Shown piece by piece: positions 8,836 through 17,970 of a stretch of 64,000 nucleotides of DNA. The DNA lies in assembly GCA_020635275.1 (NCBI GenBank), contig JACKAA010000005.1, forward strand, positions 1 to 64,000. The letters run 5' to 3'. Each line of letters starts with the position of its first letter. Within the stretch, counting starts at the first letter, position 1. A program made the translations under genes and the position numbers. The DNA is from Ignavibacteriales bacterium (lineage in GTDB: Bacteria > Bacteroidota > Ignavibacteria > Ignavibacteriales > Melioribacteraceae). Under the pieces are notes generated by a model that saw only the letters and a list, made by a program, of their open reading frames with translations, was not told the DNA's origin and searched no databases.

Positions 8836-9741
8836 ATGAAAAAATCTAAAAAAATATTTACAGTTATAACATTATTATTATCTGCTTTAATTTTGTTAAG
8901 CAGCTGTAAAAAGAAAGAAGAAGTCGAAAAAACAGTTGTATCTGTCAAAGGTTCCGATACAATGGTCAATCTTTCTCAAAAATGGGCAGAAGCTTACATG
9001 CAAAAAAATCTTAATGCATCAATTCAAGTTACTGGTGGTGGTTCTGGAACCGGCATTGCGGCATTATTAAATAGTACAGTTGATTTGGCAAATGCAAGTA
9101 GGGAATTAAAACAAAAAGAATATGATAGAGCAAAAGAATTGGGCTTATCTCCGCAAGAATTTAAAGTGGCTCTTGATGGAATTGCTGTAATTGTGCATCC
9201 AAGTAATAAAATTGATGCTTTAACAGTTGCTCAATTAAGAGATATTTTTACAGGTGCTGTCACAAATTGGAAACAAGTTGGTGGTAGTGATATTCCAATA
9301 GTACTTTACGGAAGAGAAAATAGCAGCGGAACTTACGAATTCTTTAAAGAACATGTTTTAGGAAAAGATGAACAAGGAAACACAAGAGATTTTGCTAACT
9401 CAACACAAGTACTTCAAGGAACAGCTGCTTTAGGTGAAGCTGTTGCAAGAGATGATGAAGGAATAGGTTACGGTGGAGTAGGTTATTTTGCAGCAAGAAC
9501 TGATGTTAAAATTATTCAAGTTAAAGCTGATGATGCATCTCCGGCAATTGCTCCAGCTGCTGACGGAAAAGTAAATTATGAAGCTATTTGGAATGGAGAT
9601 TATTCAATTTCTCGTTATCTTTACTGTTATACAAATGGGACTCCTGATGAAAAAATTCAAGATTTTATGAATTTTATACTTTCCAAAGAAGGTCAGGATT
9701 TAGTTAAACAAATGGAATATATTCCATTACCTGAAAAATAG
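8836..9741 (+). CDS. pstS: Phosphate ABC transporter substrate-binding lipoprotein PstS
   Basis: This protein captures phosphate for PstCAB at the periplasmic face of the inner membrane. I place the start at the ATG at 8836 (301 residues), since GAGGG lies 5 nt before it and the product then begins MKKSKK with a lipobox LSSC; an in-frame ATG at 8815 would add seven residues without a ribosome site. The phosphate-binding segments KGSDTM, TGGGSGTG and RENSSGTY are present. It is first in the order pstS-pstC-pstA-pstB-phoU, all on the plus strand with short gaps, and follows a Pho-box promoter. The PstS-like protein just upstream is a clear paralogue. Confidence 0.93.
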   Translation: MKKSKKIFTVITLLLSALILLSSCKKKEEVEKTVVSVKGSDTMVNLSQKWAEAYMQKNLNASIQVTGGGSGTGIAALLNSTVDLANASRELKQKEYDRAKELGLSPQEFKVALDGIAVIVHPSNKIDALTVAQLRDIFTGAVTNWKQVGGSDIPIVLYGRENSSGTYEFFKEHVLGKDEQGNTRDFANSTQVLQGTAALGEAVARDDEGIGYGGVGYFAARTDVKIIQVKADDASPAIAPAADGKVNYEAIWNGDYSISRYLYCYTNGTPDEKIQDFMNFILSKEGQDLVKQMEYIPLPEK

Positions 9742-9747
9742 AAATTA

Positions 9748-10755
9748 ATGACAAATAATTCTGTTATCCCAGAAGAGATTAACGAAGAAGATTCTGCTAG
9801 AATTAAAGCAGAGTCTTCTTTTGGTAAAAGAATATCATTATCAGTTAGAGTAAAAGAAAAGATAATTGAATATTTTTTTGCTTTAAATGGAACAGTTGCA
9901 TTAATTTTTATTATACTTATCTTTATTTTTCTTTTCAAAGAAGGTATTCAAGCATTAAATGATATTGGTGTACTTGATTTTATATATTATGATCAAGTTC
10001 AATTGGATGATTCAATTAAGAGATTGTATGAATGGTATCCAACGTCGAGTCAGCCAAGATTTTCTTTACTACCATTAGTAGTTGGTACTTTAATGACAGC
10101 AATTCCTGCAACACTTATATCAACTTTTCTTGGTGTTGGTGCGGGAGTTTATCTTTCTGAAATTGCTAAACCAAAAGCCAGGGAATTTCTAAAACCCTTA
10201 ATTGAATTATTTGCTAGTATTCCAACTGTTGTTTTGGGATTTTTAATGCTGGTAGTTGGAGCCACTTTTTTTGATGATTTATTTAATCCGACTAACAGAT
10301 TAAATGCTTTTATTGCCGCACTCGGACTTTCGTTTGTAATTATCCCAATTATTGCATCAATGACTGAAGATGCATTGAGATCGATTCCAAATGACTTGAG
10401 AATGGCGTCTTACGGTCTTGGAGCTACAAAATGGCAGACTATTAGTAAAGTTATTATTCCGGCAGGTTTTAGCGGTGTATCAGCAAGCATATTATTAGGT
10501 TTTGGCCGAGCTATTGGTGAAACAATGATTGTGCTTATGGCTGCAGGAAATGCTGCAAATATAACTATGGACTTATTTTTAAGTGTAAGAACTATGACGG
10601 CTACTATTGCCGCAGAAATGGGTGAAGTATCACAAGGCTCTGATCATTATTATGCCTTATTTTTTATTGGGATTATTTTATTCACAATAACATTTTTTCT
10701 AAATTTAATTGCAGAAATTATTATTAACAAAATGAGAAAGAAAAATATTTTCTAA
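9748..10755 (+). CDS. pstC: Phosphate ABC transporter permease PstC
   Basis: A 335-residue inner-membrane permease half. A hydrophilic N-terminal stretch of about 40 residues precedes the first membrane helix, followed by the BPD_transp_1 region with the EAA-loop signature near GLGATKWQT and the FGRAIGET segment. A periplasmic loop after helix 1 (about 85-115) is typical of PstC. It starts 6 nt after the pstS stop without an obvious ribosome site, consistent with an operon. Confidence 0.93.
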   Translation: MTNNSVIPEEINEEDSARIKAESSFGKRISLSVRVKEKIIEYFFALNGTVALIFIILIFIFLFKEGIQALNDIGVLDFIYYDQVQLDDSIKRLYEWYPTSSQPRFSLLPLVVGTLMTAIPATLISTFLGVGAGVYLSEIAKPKAREFLKPLIELFASIPTVVLGFLMLVVGATFFDDLFNPTNRLNAFIAALGLSFVIIPIIASMTEDALRSIPNDLRMASYGLGATKWQTISKVIIPAGFSGVSASILLGFGRAIGETMIVLMAAGNAANITMDLFLSVRTMTATIAAEMGEVSQGSDHYYALFFIGIILFTITFFLNLIAEIIINKMRKKNIF

Positions 10756-10762
10756 ATATAGA

Positions 10763-11710
10763 ATGAACTTTCAGAAAAAAAATAAAGATTTAGCGGGCTC
10801 ATTTTTTATAACTTCAACAAAAGTATTGTTTGGATTTTTAGTATTTATACTTTTTTTGATTCTTGCAAAAATAACTTACGAAGGTATTGGTGTAGTATCG
10901 CTGGAATTTATTTTTGATGAACCCAGAAACAATATGACTGAAGGCGGTATTTGGCCTGCTATTTTTGGTACATTAGCAGTTACAACAATTATGGTTGTGC
11001 TAGCTGTTCCTATTGGAGTTTTTGGGGCAATTTACCTTTCTGAATATGCAAAAGATACATTCCTTACAAGAATTATAAGAACTGCTGTAAACAATTTAGC
11101 GGGCGTTCCATCAATTGTTTTTGGTTTATTTGGATTAGGTTTTTTTATTCTATTTCTAGGTCAAAATATTGATGAAATCTTAGGAACCGGACTAATCTGG
11201 GGCCAGCCGTGTTTACTTTGGGCTTCTGCTACATTAGGAGTTCTTGTTTTGCCAATTGTAATAGTTTCAACTTTAGAAGCATTGAATTCTGTTCCTAAAA
11301 GCCATAGAGACGCATCACTTGGGTTAGGAGCTACAAAATGGCAGACAATAAAAAAAGTGATAATTCCTCAAGCAAGACCGGGTATTTTAACAGGTACAAT
11401 TTTGGCAATCAGCCGGGGAGTTGGTGAAACTGCTCCAATTTTATTCTTAGGTGCAGCGTTTTTCTTGCCGAATTTACCCGTAGTTGATTTGTGTATTGGT
11501 GATTATTGTATTCCAATGATAAATCCTGCTGAACAGTTTATGTATTTGGCATATCATATTTTTATATTGGCAACACAATCATCAAATCCAACTTTAACAT
11601 TGCCTTTGCAATATGGCTCAACCTTAGTTTTAATTGGAATTACTTTTTTGTTGAATATTACTGCAATTTTTATGAGATATAAATATAGAAAAGCAATTGG
11701 ACGAATTTAA
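10763..11710 (+). CDS. pstA: Phosphate ABC transporter permease PstA
   Basis: A 315-residue second permease half of the phosphate importer. About six membrane helices are visible. It carries the same EAA-loop sequence GLGATKWQTIKKVIIPQA as PstC, then SRGVGETAPILFLG, a PstA hallmark. A cysteine-containing loop (VDLCIGDYC) lies between late helices, an uncommon place for cysteines. It starts 7 nt after pstC and is followed 19 nt later by pstB. Confidence 0.93.
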   Translation: MNFQKKNKDLAGSFFITSTKVLFGFLVFILFLILAKITYEGIGVVSLEFIFDEPRNNMTEGGIWPAIFGTLAVTTIMVVLAVPIGVFGAIYLSEYAKDTFLTRIIRTAVNNLAGVPSIVFGLFGLGFFILFLGQNIDEILGTGLIWGQPCLLWASATLGVLVLPIVIVSTLEALNSVPKSHRDASLGLGATKWQTIKKVIIPQARPGILTGTILAISRGVGETAPILFLGAAFFLPNLPVVDLCIGDYCIPMINPAEQFMYLAYHIFILATQSSNPTLTLPLQYGSTLVLIGITFLLNITAIFMRYKYRKAIGRI

Positions 11711-11729
11711 TTTTTGAGAAATTTTTATA

Positions 11730-12488
11730 ATGAAGAATACAAAAATACTAACTGAAGAATTAAGTTTATATTACGGAGAAAAACAAGCATTGAATAATAT
11801 TTCGATGCAGATACCGGAAAAGCAGGTAACAGCTTTTATTGGTCCATCTGGATGCGGTAAATCGACTTATCTACGTGTAATAAACCGAATGAATGATTTA
11901 ATTGGAAATGTGAGAATAACTGGGAAAGTTTTGGTTGACGGAATTGATATTTATGAAAAAGATATTGATGTTGTTAATTTAAGAAAACACATTGGTATGG
12001 TTTTTCAAAAATCTAATCTTTTCCCAAAAACTATATATGAAAATATTATTTACGCTCCAACCATTAATGGAATAAAAGATAAAAGTAAATTGAATGAAAT
12101 TGTTGAGACAACTTTAAAACAAGCTGCAATTTGGAATGAGGTAAAAGACAGACTTCATGAATCTGCACTCAGTCTTTCTGGCGGGCAACAACAAAGACTT
12201 TGCATTGCCAGGGCTTTGGCAGTTCAGCCGGAAATTGTTTTAATGGATGAACCGGCAAGTGCGCTTGATCCAATATCTACAGGAAAAATTGAAGAGTTAA
12301 TTCATGAACTTAAACAAAACTACACAATAGTTATTGTAACTCATAATATGCAGCAAGCTGCAAGAGTTAGTGACCGGACAGCATTTTTCTACCTTGGTGA
12401 ATTAATTGAATATGATAGTACAACTAAAATTTTTACAAATCCAAGTAAAAAACAAACAGAAGATTATATTACAGGAAGATTCGGATAA
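11730..12488 (+). CDS. pstB: Phosphate ABC transporter ATPase PstB
   Basis: A 252-residue ATPase that powers PstCA. Walker A is GPSGCGKST (residues 38-46), the signature motif is LSGGQ (149-153), Walker B is IVLMDEP (169-175) with D180 in the D-loop, and the switch histidine is H205 in VTHNMQ. The phrase INRMND after Walker A is typical of PstB and separates it from other ABC ATPases. The length equals the usual 250-260 residues. Confidence 0.96.
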   Translation: MKNTKILTEELSLYYGEKQALNNISMQIPEKQVTAFIGPSGCGKSTYLRVINRMNDLIGNVRITGKVLVDGIDIYEKDIDVVNLRKHIGMVFQKSNLFPKTIYENIIYAPTINGIKDKSKLNEIVETTLKQAAIWNEVKDRLHESALSLSGGQQQRLCIARALAVQPEIVLMDEPASALDPISTGKIEELIHELKQNYTIVIVTHNMQQAARVSDRTAFFYLGELIEYDSTTKIFTNPSKKQTEDYITGRFG

Positions 12489-12508
12489 AATTTTAATAGA
12501 GGGTAAAA

Positions 12509-13210
12509 ATGGAAAGACAGTTTGAACTTCATTTAGGAAAATTACGTACAAGAATTATTAAAATGTCTAGTCTAGTTGAAGAACAACTGGAATTTGCAAT
12601 TAAGGCATTTAATGAAGAAGATTTAAAATTAGCCGAACTTGTTACCGAAAGAGAACTTAAAGTTAATAAACTCGATAGGAAAATTGAAAAAACCTGTCAA
12701 AAAATTATTGCTCTTAGTCAGCCAGTTGCAATGGATTTACGATTAGTCATTTCAGCTTTAACTATAAATACAAATGTTGAAAGAATAGGTGATTTAGCTG
12801 AACATATAGCCAGAAGTTTTATAAATCTTGGTAAAAAACCTTATTTTTTGGCTAAAACTAAATATTCTGAAATGACAGACTTAGTTAAGAAAATGATAAG
12901 AAATGCTATTGATTCATTTAACAATAATGATGCTGAATTAGCAAAAAAAGTTATTGAAATGGATAATCAGCTGGATAGTTTATTTGCAGAAAACAGAAAG
13001 CTTATTATATCAATTATGAAAGAAAATTCTGATAATATTGATGAAGCGCTAAGTATTTTGGAAATTTCAAGACATATGGAAAGAATTGGAGATCATGCAA
13101 CAAATATTGCAGAAGATGTATATTTTATTGTAGAAGCTCAATTAATTAAACATAAATATGAAAAGTATATATTTTCCGAAATTTCTGATGAAGATGAGGA
13201 AGATGAATAA
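12509..13210 (+). CDS. phoU: Phosphate signalling protein PhoU
   Basis: A 233-residue helical protein that damps Pho signalling by linking PstSCAB to the kinase. Two PhoU repeats are visible, each with the metal-cluster signature: N-ERIGDLAEHIA (about residues 90-105) and MERIGDHATNIAED (about 190-205). The E/D-rich tail (EISDEDEEDE) is slightly unusual. GAGGG lies 6 nt upstream of the ATG. It ends the pst operon, 93 nt before the rplU start. Confidence 0.95.
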   Translation: MERQFELHLGKLRTRIIKMSSLVEEQLEFAIKAFNEEDLKLAELVTERELKVNKLDRKIEKTCQKIIALSQPVAMDLRLVISALTINTNVERIGDLAEHIARSFINLGKKPYFLAKTKYSEMTDLVKKMIRNAIDSFNNNDAELAKKVIEMDNQLDSLFAENRKLIISIMKENSDNIDEALSILEISRHMERIGDHATNIAEDVYFIVEAQLIKHKYEKYIFSEISDEDEEDE

Positions 13211-13241
13211 ATCACATATTTAGTCCTTTCAAATAAAAATA

Positions 13242-13273
13242 TTTGACAATTTTTAGTCATTTCCGTACTTTTA
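13242..13273 (+). promoter_or_regulatory. Predicted promoter of rplU-rpmA
   Basis: TTTGACA (13242-13248) is followed after 17 bp by TACTTTTA (13266-13273). Read as a Bacteroidota promoter this is TTTG-N20-TAnnTTT; read as sigma-70 it is a consensus -35 with a fair -10. It lies 31 nt before the rplU ATG in an otherwise featureless gap. Confidence 0.6.
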
Positions 13274-13303
13274 CAAGTCTAATCAAGATTTAATGGAGAA
13301 AAA

Positions 13304-13648
13304 ATGTACGCAGTTGTTGATATAGCAGGACAACAATTTAAAGTTGAAGAGAATGCTACGTATTATGTGCCTAAGTTAAATACTGAAGTAAATAAATCTG
13401 TAACTTTTGATAATATTTTACTTTTCTCAGATGGAAAATCAACTTCAATTGGAACACCATCCGTAAAAGGAATTAAAGTTAAAGCTAAAGTTCTTGAACA
13501 TTTAAAAGATGATAAAGTGATTGTTTTCAAAAAGAAAAGAAGAAAATCATATAGAGTAAAAAATGGTCACAGACAGCAGCTTTCAAGAATTGAGATAACA
13601 AATATTTCTGCTTCAAAATCTAAAGCTGCAGAAAAGGAGAATGAATAA
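13304..13648 (+). CDS. rplU: 50S ribosomal protein L21
   Basis: A 114-residue large-subunit protein. It begins MYAVVDIAGQQFKVEE and has the KKKRRKSYRVKNGHRQ stretch near residues 72-90, both diagnostic of bL21. GGAG sits 5-6 nt before the ATG. It overlaps rpmA by one nucleotide, the usual rplU-rpmA pairing, and the tail after about residue 100 is a short charged extension. Confidence 0.97.
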   Translation: MYAVVDIAGQQFKVEENATYYVPKLNTEVNKSVTFDNILLFSDGKSTSIGTPSVKGIKVKAKVLEHLKDDKVIVFKKKRRKSYRVKNGHRQQLSRIEITNISASKSKAAEKENE

Positions 13649-13908
13649 TGGCTCATAAAAAAGGTCAAGGATCATCAAGAAACGGTCGCGATAGTAATCC
13701 CCAGTACTTGGGTGTAAAAAGATTCGGTGGTGAAAAAGTAAATTCCGGTACTATTCTAGTTAGACAAAGAGGAACAAAATTTCATCCTGGCAGTAATGTT
13801 AAAAGAGGAAATGATGATACTTTATTTGCTGTAGTTGATGGATTTGTCAAATTTGAGAAAAGAAGAGATGATAGAAAATATATTAGCGTTTATGAATCAT
13901 TAAGCTAA
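13648..13908 (+). CDS. rpmA: 50S ribosomal protein L27
   Basis: An 86-residue protein that lies near the peptidyl-transferase centre. The N-terminus MAHKKGQGSSRNGRDS is diagnostic and starts directly at the mature-like sequence, with no cleavable Firmicutes-type leader. The start overlaps the rplU stop as TAATG, with AAGGAG upstream inside rplU. A strong terminator follows 24 nt after the stop. Confidence 0.97.
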   Translation: MAHKKGQGSSRNGRDSNPQYLGVKRFGGEKVNSGTILVRQRGTKFHPGSNVKRGNDDTLFAVVDGFVKFEKRRDDRKYISVYESLS

Positions 13909-13932
13909 TATGACAATAAATATAAATTTAAG

Positions 13933-13959
13933 AAACCCCTCAAATTTGAGGGGTTTTTT
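13933..13959 (+). terminator. Rho-independent terminator after rpmA
   Basis: A perfect 24-bp palindrome (13933-13956) with arms AAACCCCTCAAA and its complement, running into a T tract on the plus strand. It ends the rplU-rpmA unit. Confidence 0.93.
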
Positions 13960-14066
13960 GTTTTTGGGATATAATTATCCAAATTCAAGAAAGTATTGTA
14001 TTTTTTAAGCCAGAACTTTTAATCTGTAATTGCGTCAAAAAAAGTAAATAAAAAGTTTCTTAAAAA

Positions 14067-15191
14067 ATGAGCAAAAAAAAATATTATATAAAAGAATTTT
14101 GGAAAAACCTTCCGATAAAATCTTATATAAAATTATTGTTGGCAATATTTTTCATTTTTTCTATTATTGGTTTGGCGACAGATATTTTTGAAGGATTTAA
14201 GCAAAGTTATAATTTTCTATTTATCAATATAATTTTTTCCGGTTTTATTGGAGTATTTTACGCTCATACTTTTATTAAGCAAAAAGTATTTTTACCAATA
14301 GCTATTCTGTTCCATTTATCATATATCTATTACCAATCCGAATTTAAAGTCAATTCTATATTAAATACCGTTCCAGATGAAAAATATTTTTTATTTGGAT
14401 TAATTCTAGTCATCTTGATAATGTTAGCATATGTTTTTTTAATGATCTTTATCACCGGTGAAGGAATTCCCCATATAAAGTTAAGAACAGAAATGGAATT
14501 AGCTAAAGAAATGCATGAAGTTCTAGTTCCTGAAATTAAAATAGAAAGTAATGATTTTTTAATTTATGGAAAATCAATCCCTATTTCAGAAGTTGGCGGA
14601 GATTTAGTAGATGCATATTTTAGTGATGGAAATCTACTTTGTTATATTGCTGATGTTAGTGGTCATGGAGTTTCTTCTGGTTTGTTTATGGGAATGTTTA
14701 AAAGTTCTGTTCATACTGTATTGTTAAATAATAATTCTCTTGTAAATGTATTTAATAACTCGAATAAAGCCTTAAGTAATTTAAAGAAACAAAATTTATT
14801 TTTAACTGCCGCTGGTATAATGTTCAAAAAAGATAAAACTGCTGAATATTCAATTGCTGGACACTTGCCAATTATTCATTTTAATCATTCAGGAAATGAA
14901 ATAAAACAACTCTTAAATAAACAAATTCCGATCTCCGTAAAATCTGATTTTTGTTTTAAAAGTGAAAATATAACATATAATTCTGGTGATATTTTTATTT
15001 TAATTTCTGATGGAATCATTGAGGTTTTCAATCAAAAAAATGTTGATTTTGGATTATCAAGAATTATGGAATTGATTAAGAATTATACCACAAAATCACC
15101 AGAAGAATTGAGTTCAATAATTTTTGAAGAAATATCAAAGTACGGTAAGCAAATTGATGATCAGTCACTTTTAATTATAAAGTGTAAATAA
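14067..15191 (+). CDS. Membrane PP2C/SpoIIE-type serine phosphatase
   Basis: A 374-residue protein with four predicted membrane helices (about residues 20-135) and a cytoplasmic SpoIIE/PP2C-like phosphatase domain (about 145-374). Metal-binding aspartates are seen in GGDLVDAYF, DVSGHG and, near the end, SDGIIEVF and DDQSLLI. Such RsbU/SpoIIE phosphatases dephosphorylate an anti-anti-sigma factor in partner-switching pathways. An RsbW-like kinase lies 2.3 kb away on the other strand (17487-17897), a plausible opponent. No sensory domain other than the membrane helices is visible. No ribosome site is evident before the ATG. Confidence 0.82.
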   Translation: MSKKKYYIKEFWKNLPIKSYIKLLLAIFFIFSIIGLATDIFEGFKQSYNFLFINIIFSGFIGVFYAHTFIKQKVFLPIAILFHLSYIYYQSEFKVNSILNTVPDEKYFLFGLILVILIMLAYVFLMIFITGEGIPHIKLRTEMELAKEMHEVLVPEIKIESNDFLIYGKSIPISEVGGDLVDAYFSDGNLLCYIADVSGHGVSSGLFMGMFKSSVHTVLLNNNSLVNVFNNSNKALSNLKKQNLFLTAAGIMFKKDKTAEYSIAGHLPIIHFNHSGNEIKQLLNKQIPISVKSDFCFKSENITYNSGDIFILISDGIIEVFNQKNVDFGLSRIMELIKNYTTKSPEELSSIIFEEISKYGKQIDDQSLLIIKCK

Positions 15192-15333
15192 AAATTCGTC
15201 AGTTAGAGAGAATTATTTAAAAGTACCCAATAACAAATGACCGCTAAAACAAATTATTACTGTTAATAATTGATCGACATTCTAAAGTTTTATAAATCCA
15301 GCAATTTACATTCTTTTAATTTTTCTAATTTAT

Positions 15334-16140
15334 CTAGATTTGTGAGTAATCTGTCGGCTTTAGAAAAATTTTTGTTATGTTCGACACTGTATCATTGTAC
15401 TTAGGTATTTTTTTCATGCGCTGCCATTCAGGATGCGCACTAAAATTTGACCAATGAACTTTGTGTGATTCAAGATCTGAAGCAGATAGCATATATGTTA
15501 AGTTAGGCAAATCATTACCAATTAATGCTTCCCCATAAAATACTGGAGCTAATTCGGTATCCCTCATTATCTGTATCTCACCACTGTTAAACATGTCAAT
15601 CTTCAATGCTGCCTTTTGTTCCGTGTGACTTTCATATTTTCTTAATTCAAAAATTCTTGGTTTATTTCCAGTTGTCTGCTGTGGCATTTCAATAATTGGC
15701 ATACCTGCAAATGCTTTGAAGAAATTACTCTGTACTCTGCTGAAAACGGGATCTTCAAGCGGTACATCAAAATGCTCCTTTGCTGCATTTATATAATCTT
15801 TGTCTTCTAAAAGTTTGGTATTCATCTCTGAAAATAATTCTAAACTCGAATACGGAATTATTAAATGAATTGAAAAATCATTTGGCTTATCTATCTCAGT
15901 GAAAACTCCAATGCGGTCAATATTCATGCGATTAAGAGCCGGAATTAGTGCTTTTCCCAAGTAATTTTCCAACTTTATTTTGTTTTTTGAATCATTTACT
16001 TTGTATATGCGGTACTCATAATATTCTTGCTCTTTACTAATCTTATCATTTATAGCTTGTATATTTTTTTTTGAACCAGCAACAACTGCAAGTGCTGCAG
16101 AGATTTTAAGAAAGTTCCTTCTATTTAATGATTTTGACAT
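15334..16140 (-). CDS. Tat-exported NIPSNAP-family protein
   Basis: A 268-residue protein with a twin-arginine signal (RRNFLKISAAL at residues 7-17) followed by two ferredoxin-like NIPSNAP halves: one starting YYEYRIYKV (about 40) and one starting RIFELRKYE (about 162), which includes the HWSNFSAHPEWQRMK block (about 228-243). NIPSNAP domains are small alpha-beta dimers of uncertain biochemical role; Tat export implies folding, perhaps with a cofactor, before transport. AAGGAG precedes the ATG by about 8 nt on the minus strand. It stands alone, downstream of mdh but separated from it by a terminator. Confidence 0.82.
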   Translation of the reverse strand: MSKSLNRRNFLKISAALAVVAGSKKNIQAINDKISKEQEYYEYRIYKVNDSKNKIKLENYLGKALIPALNRMNIDRIGVFTEIDKPNDFSIHLIIPYSSLELFSEMNTKLLEDKDYINAAKEHFDVPLEDPVFSRVQSNFFKAFAGMPIIEMPQQTTGNKPRIFELRKYESHTEQKAALKIDMFNSGEIQIMRDTELAPVFYGEALIGNDLPNLTYMLSASDLESHKVHWSNFSAHPEWQRMKKIPKYNDTVSNITKIFLKPTDYSQI

Positions 16141-16372
16141 ATTACTAACTCCTTCTTTATACTTTAGTTAGTTGATCAATTATTTATTCAAAGTTAACTA
16201 ATTTCAGAATTATTCATACATACAATATTTACCAAATTTTTTTATGAATGTGAAGAATTTTAATCTTAAAAATATAATGAAACAAAATTTGGAAATAGCA
16301 CATTAGAAATAGAATTTCTAACGAATTATACACAAGGTATGAAAGTAATAAATTATTTTCAGATGAGAATGA

Positions 16373-16405
16373 AAACATGCCATATTTTTAAAATATGGCA
16401 TGTTT
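16373..16405 (-). terminator. Terminator downstream of mdh
   Basis: A 15-bp perfect stem (16373-16387 with 16391-16405) and a 3-nt loop, 8 nt beyond the mdh stop. On the minus strand the stem ends in T residues, as expected for intrinsic termination. Confidence 0.8.
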
Positions 16406-16413
16406 ATGAAAAA

Positions 16414-17379
16414 TTAAAAACCTAATCTTTCCATATCAGCAACAAGATTTGTAACTGCACTAACAGAATTATCAAAAGCGGCTTGTTCTTCATCATTAAG
16501 AGTAACTTCTAATATTTTCTCGCATCCATTTTCACCAAGAACAGCTGGTACGCCTACATAATATCCATTTACGCCATACTCACCATTTAAATAAACACAA
16601 GAAGCTAATACTCGTTTTTGATCGCCCAATATTGCTTCTGCCATTGCTATTGCAGAAGATGCTGGTGAATAAAATGCTGAGCCGGTTTTCAGTAATTTTA
16701 CAACTTCACCACCTGCCATTTTAGTTCTTTGAACCATTGCATCCATTACTTCTTTTGCTTTAGCGGCATCACCATATTTTCTCTCTAATAATTCCATTAC
16801 TGGAACACCATTAACATTTGCATATCTTACTAAAGGAACCATAGTATCGCCATGACCGCCCAAAACCATTGCATTAATATCTTTAACAGAAACACCAAGT
16901 TCCCAGGCAATAAAGGTTGAAAATCTTGAAGAATCTAAAACACCGGCTTGACCAATTACTTTATGGTGAGCAAAACCTGAAACTTTTTGGAATAAGGTTA
17001 CCATTGCATCTAATGGATTTGAAATTATAATTACAATTGCATCAGGTGCATTTTCTTTTACGCCTTCAGCAACACTTTTCATAATTTTGGCATTTGTTGT
17101 AAGTAAATCATCACGGCTCATTCCCGGTTTTCTAGGCAGTCCAGCAGTAATTATTACAACATCTGATCCGGCAATATCTTTATAACTATTTGTACCTTTA
17201 AGACTAACATCAAAGCCATCAACACGAGAAGCTTCAGCAATATCAAGAGTTTTTCCTTGCGGCATATCTTCTACAATATCGAATAATACAACATCTGCTA
17301 ATTCTCTAAGACCTATTAATTGTGCTAAAACACCACCAATTTGTCCGCCACCAATTAAAGCAATTTTTTTCTTTGCCAT
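16414..17379 (-). CDS. mdh: Malate dehydrogenase (NAD-dependent, LDH-like type)
   Basis: A 321-residue cytoplasmic enzyme that interconverts malate and oxaloacetate in the TCA cycle. The Rossmann glycine motif GGGQIGG is at residues 10-16, D34 ends beta-2 as in NAD-specific enzymes, R83 and R89 (LPRKPGMSR) are the dicarboxylate-selecting arginines that distinguish malate from lactate dehydrogenases, and the catalytic histidine is H176 in GGHGD. AGGAG precedes the ATG on the minus strand. It has its own terminator and no operon partner. Confidence 0.95.
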   Translation of the reverse strand: MAKKKIALIGGGQIGGVLAQLIGLRELADVVLFDIVEDMPQGKTLDIAEASRVDGFDVSLKGTNSYKDIAGSDVVIITAGLPRKPGMSRDDLLTTNAKIMKSVAEGVKENAPDAIVIIISNPLDAMVTLFQKVSGFAHHKVIGQAGVLDSSRFSTFIAWELGVSVKDINAMVLGGHGDTMVPLVRYANVNGVPVMELLERKYGDAAKAKEVMDAMVQRTKMAGGEVVKLLKTGSAFYSPASSAIAMAEAILGDQKRVLASCVYLNGEYGVNGYYVGVPAVLGENGCEKILEVTLNDEEQAAFDNSVSAVTNLVADMERLGF

Positions 17380-17486
17380 TGTTGAACTCCTAATTTTATA
17401 GTGAAAAAATTATTTTATAAAATAAAAGATATTATAATCCAAATATAATAAAATGTCTGGTTAATGCACCAGAAATAAAGAAAAGT

Positions 17487-17897
17487 TTAAACACTAAAAA
17501 TGAGAGTTACTTCAGTTCCGTTGTTGCTAAATTTATATTTAATATCGTCAACTAAAGTCTTCATGATGTGAATTCCACGTCCGCTGCCTTTTAAAATATT
17601 TTCTGGGATTGTTGGATCCGGAACTGATTTTATATCAAAACCATTTCCTTCATCTTTAAAAGTTATATTAATCTTAGATTTTGCAATTGATACAGTTACA
17701 TCTACATTTTTATTTATATCATTTTTATTACCATGCAAAATACAATTTGCAGCTGCTTCTGCAACAGATAACTCAATTCTGTTAATTTTTTCTTCATTTA
17801 AATTGAAACTATCTGTTATAATTTTTAAAACATAATGCTCAATTTCCGGCAGAAGCTCTGGATTACTTTTAAAGACTTTATGATGTATGTTTTTCAA
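17487..17897 (-). CDS. RsbW-like anti-sigma factor / serine kinase
   Basis: A 136-residue single-domain HATPase_c protein. The N box ELSVAEAAANCILHG (about residues 42-57), the G1 box DEGNGFD (about 92-98) and the G2-like GSGRGIHIMK (about 114-123) are the ATP-lid motifs of RsbW/SpoIIAB proteins, which bind a sigma factor or phosphorylate an STAS antagonist. No sigma factor or STAS protein is adjacent, so its partners are elsewhere. With the SpoIIE phosphatase at 14067-15191 it may form the kinase/phosphatase pair of one pathway; this is inference from proximity. Confidence 0.87.
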   Translation of the reverse strand: MKNIHHKVFKSNPELLPEIEHYVLKIITDSFNLNEEKINRIELSVAEAAANCILHGNKNDINKNVDVTVSIAKSKINITFKDEGNGFDIKSVPDPTIPENILKGSGRGIHIMKTLVDDIKYKFSNNGTEVTLIFSV

Positions 17898-17970
17898 TAT
17901 TTTACGATTTTTTTTATCTGAGTGACATTTAATATAAAATTACTTTCTAATCATTTCAAGTTACTTTTTA

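Noticed and set aside
15252..15271. AT-only inverted repeat (AATTATTA with TAATAATT) between convergent genes
   Set aside because: Stem of eight A-T pairs without a T tract; too weak for a terminator and likely by chance in AT-rich DNA.
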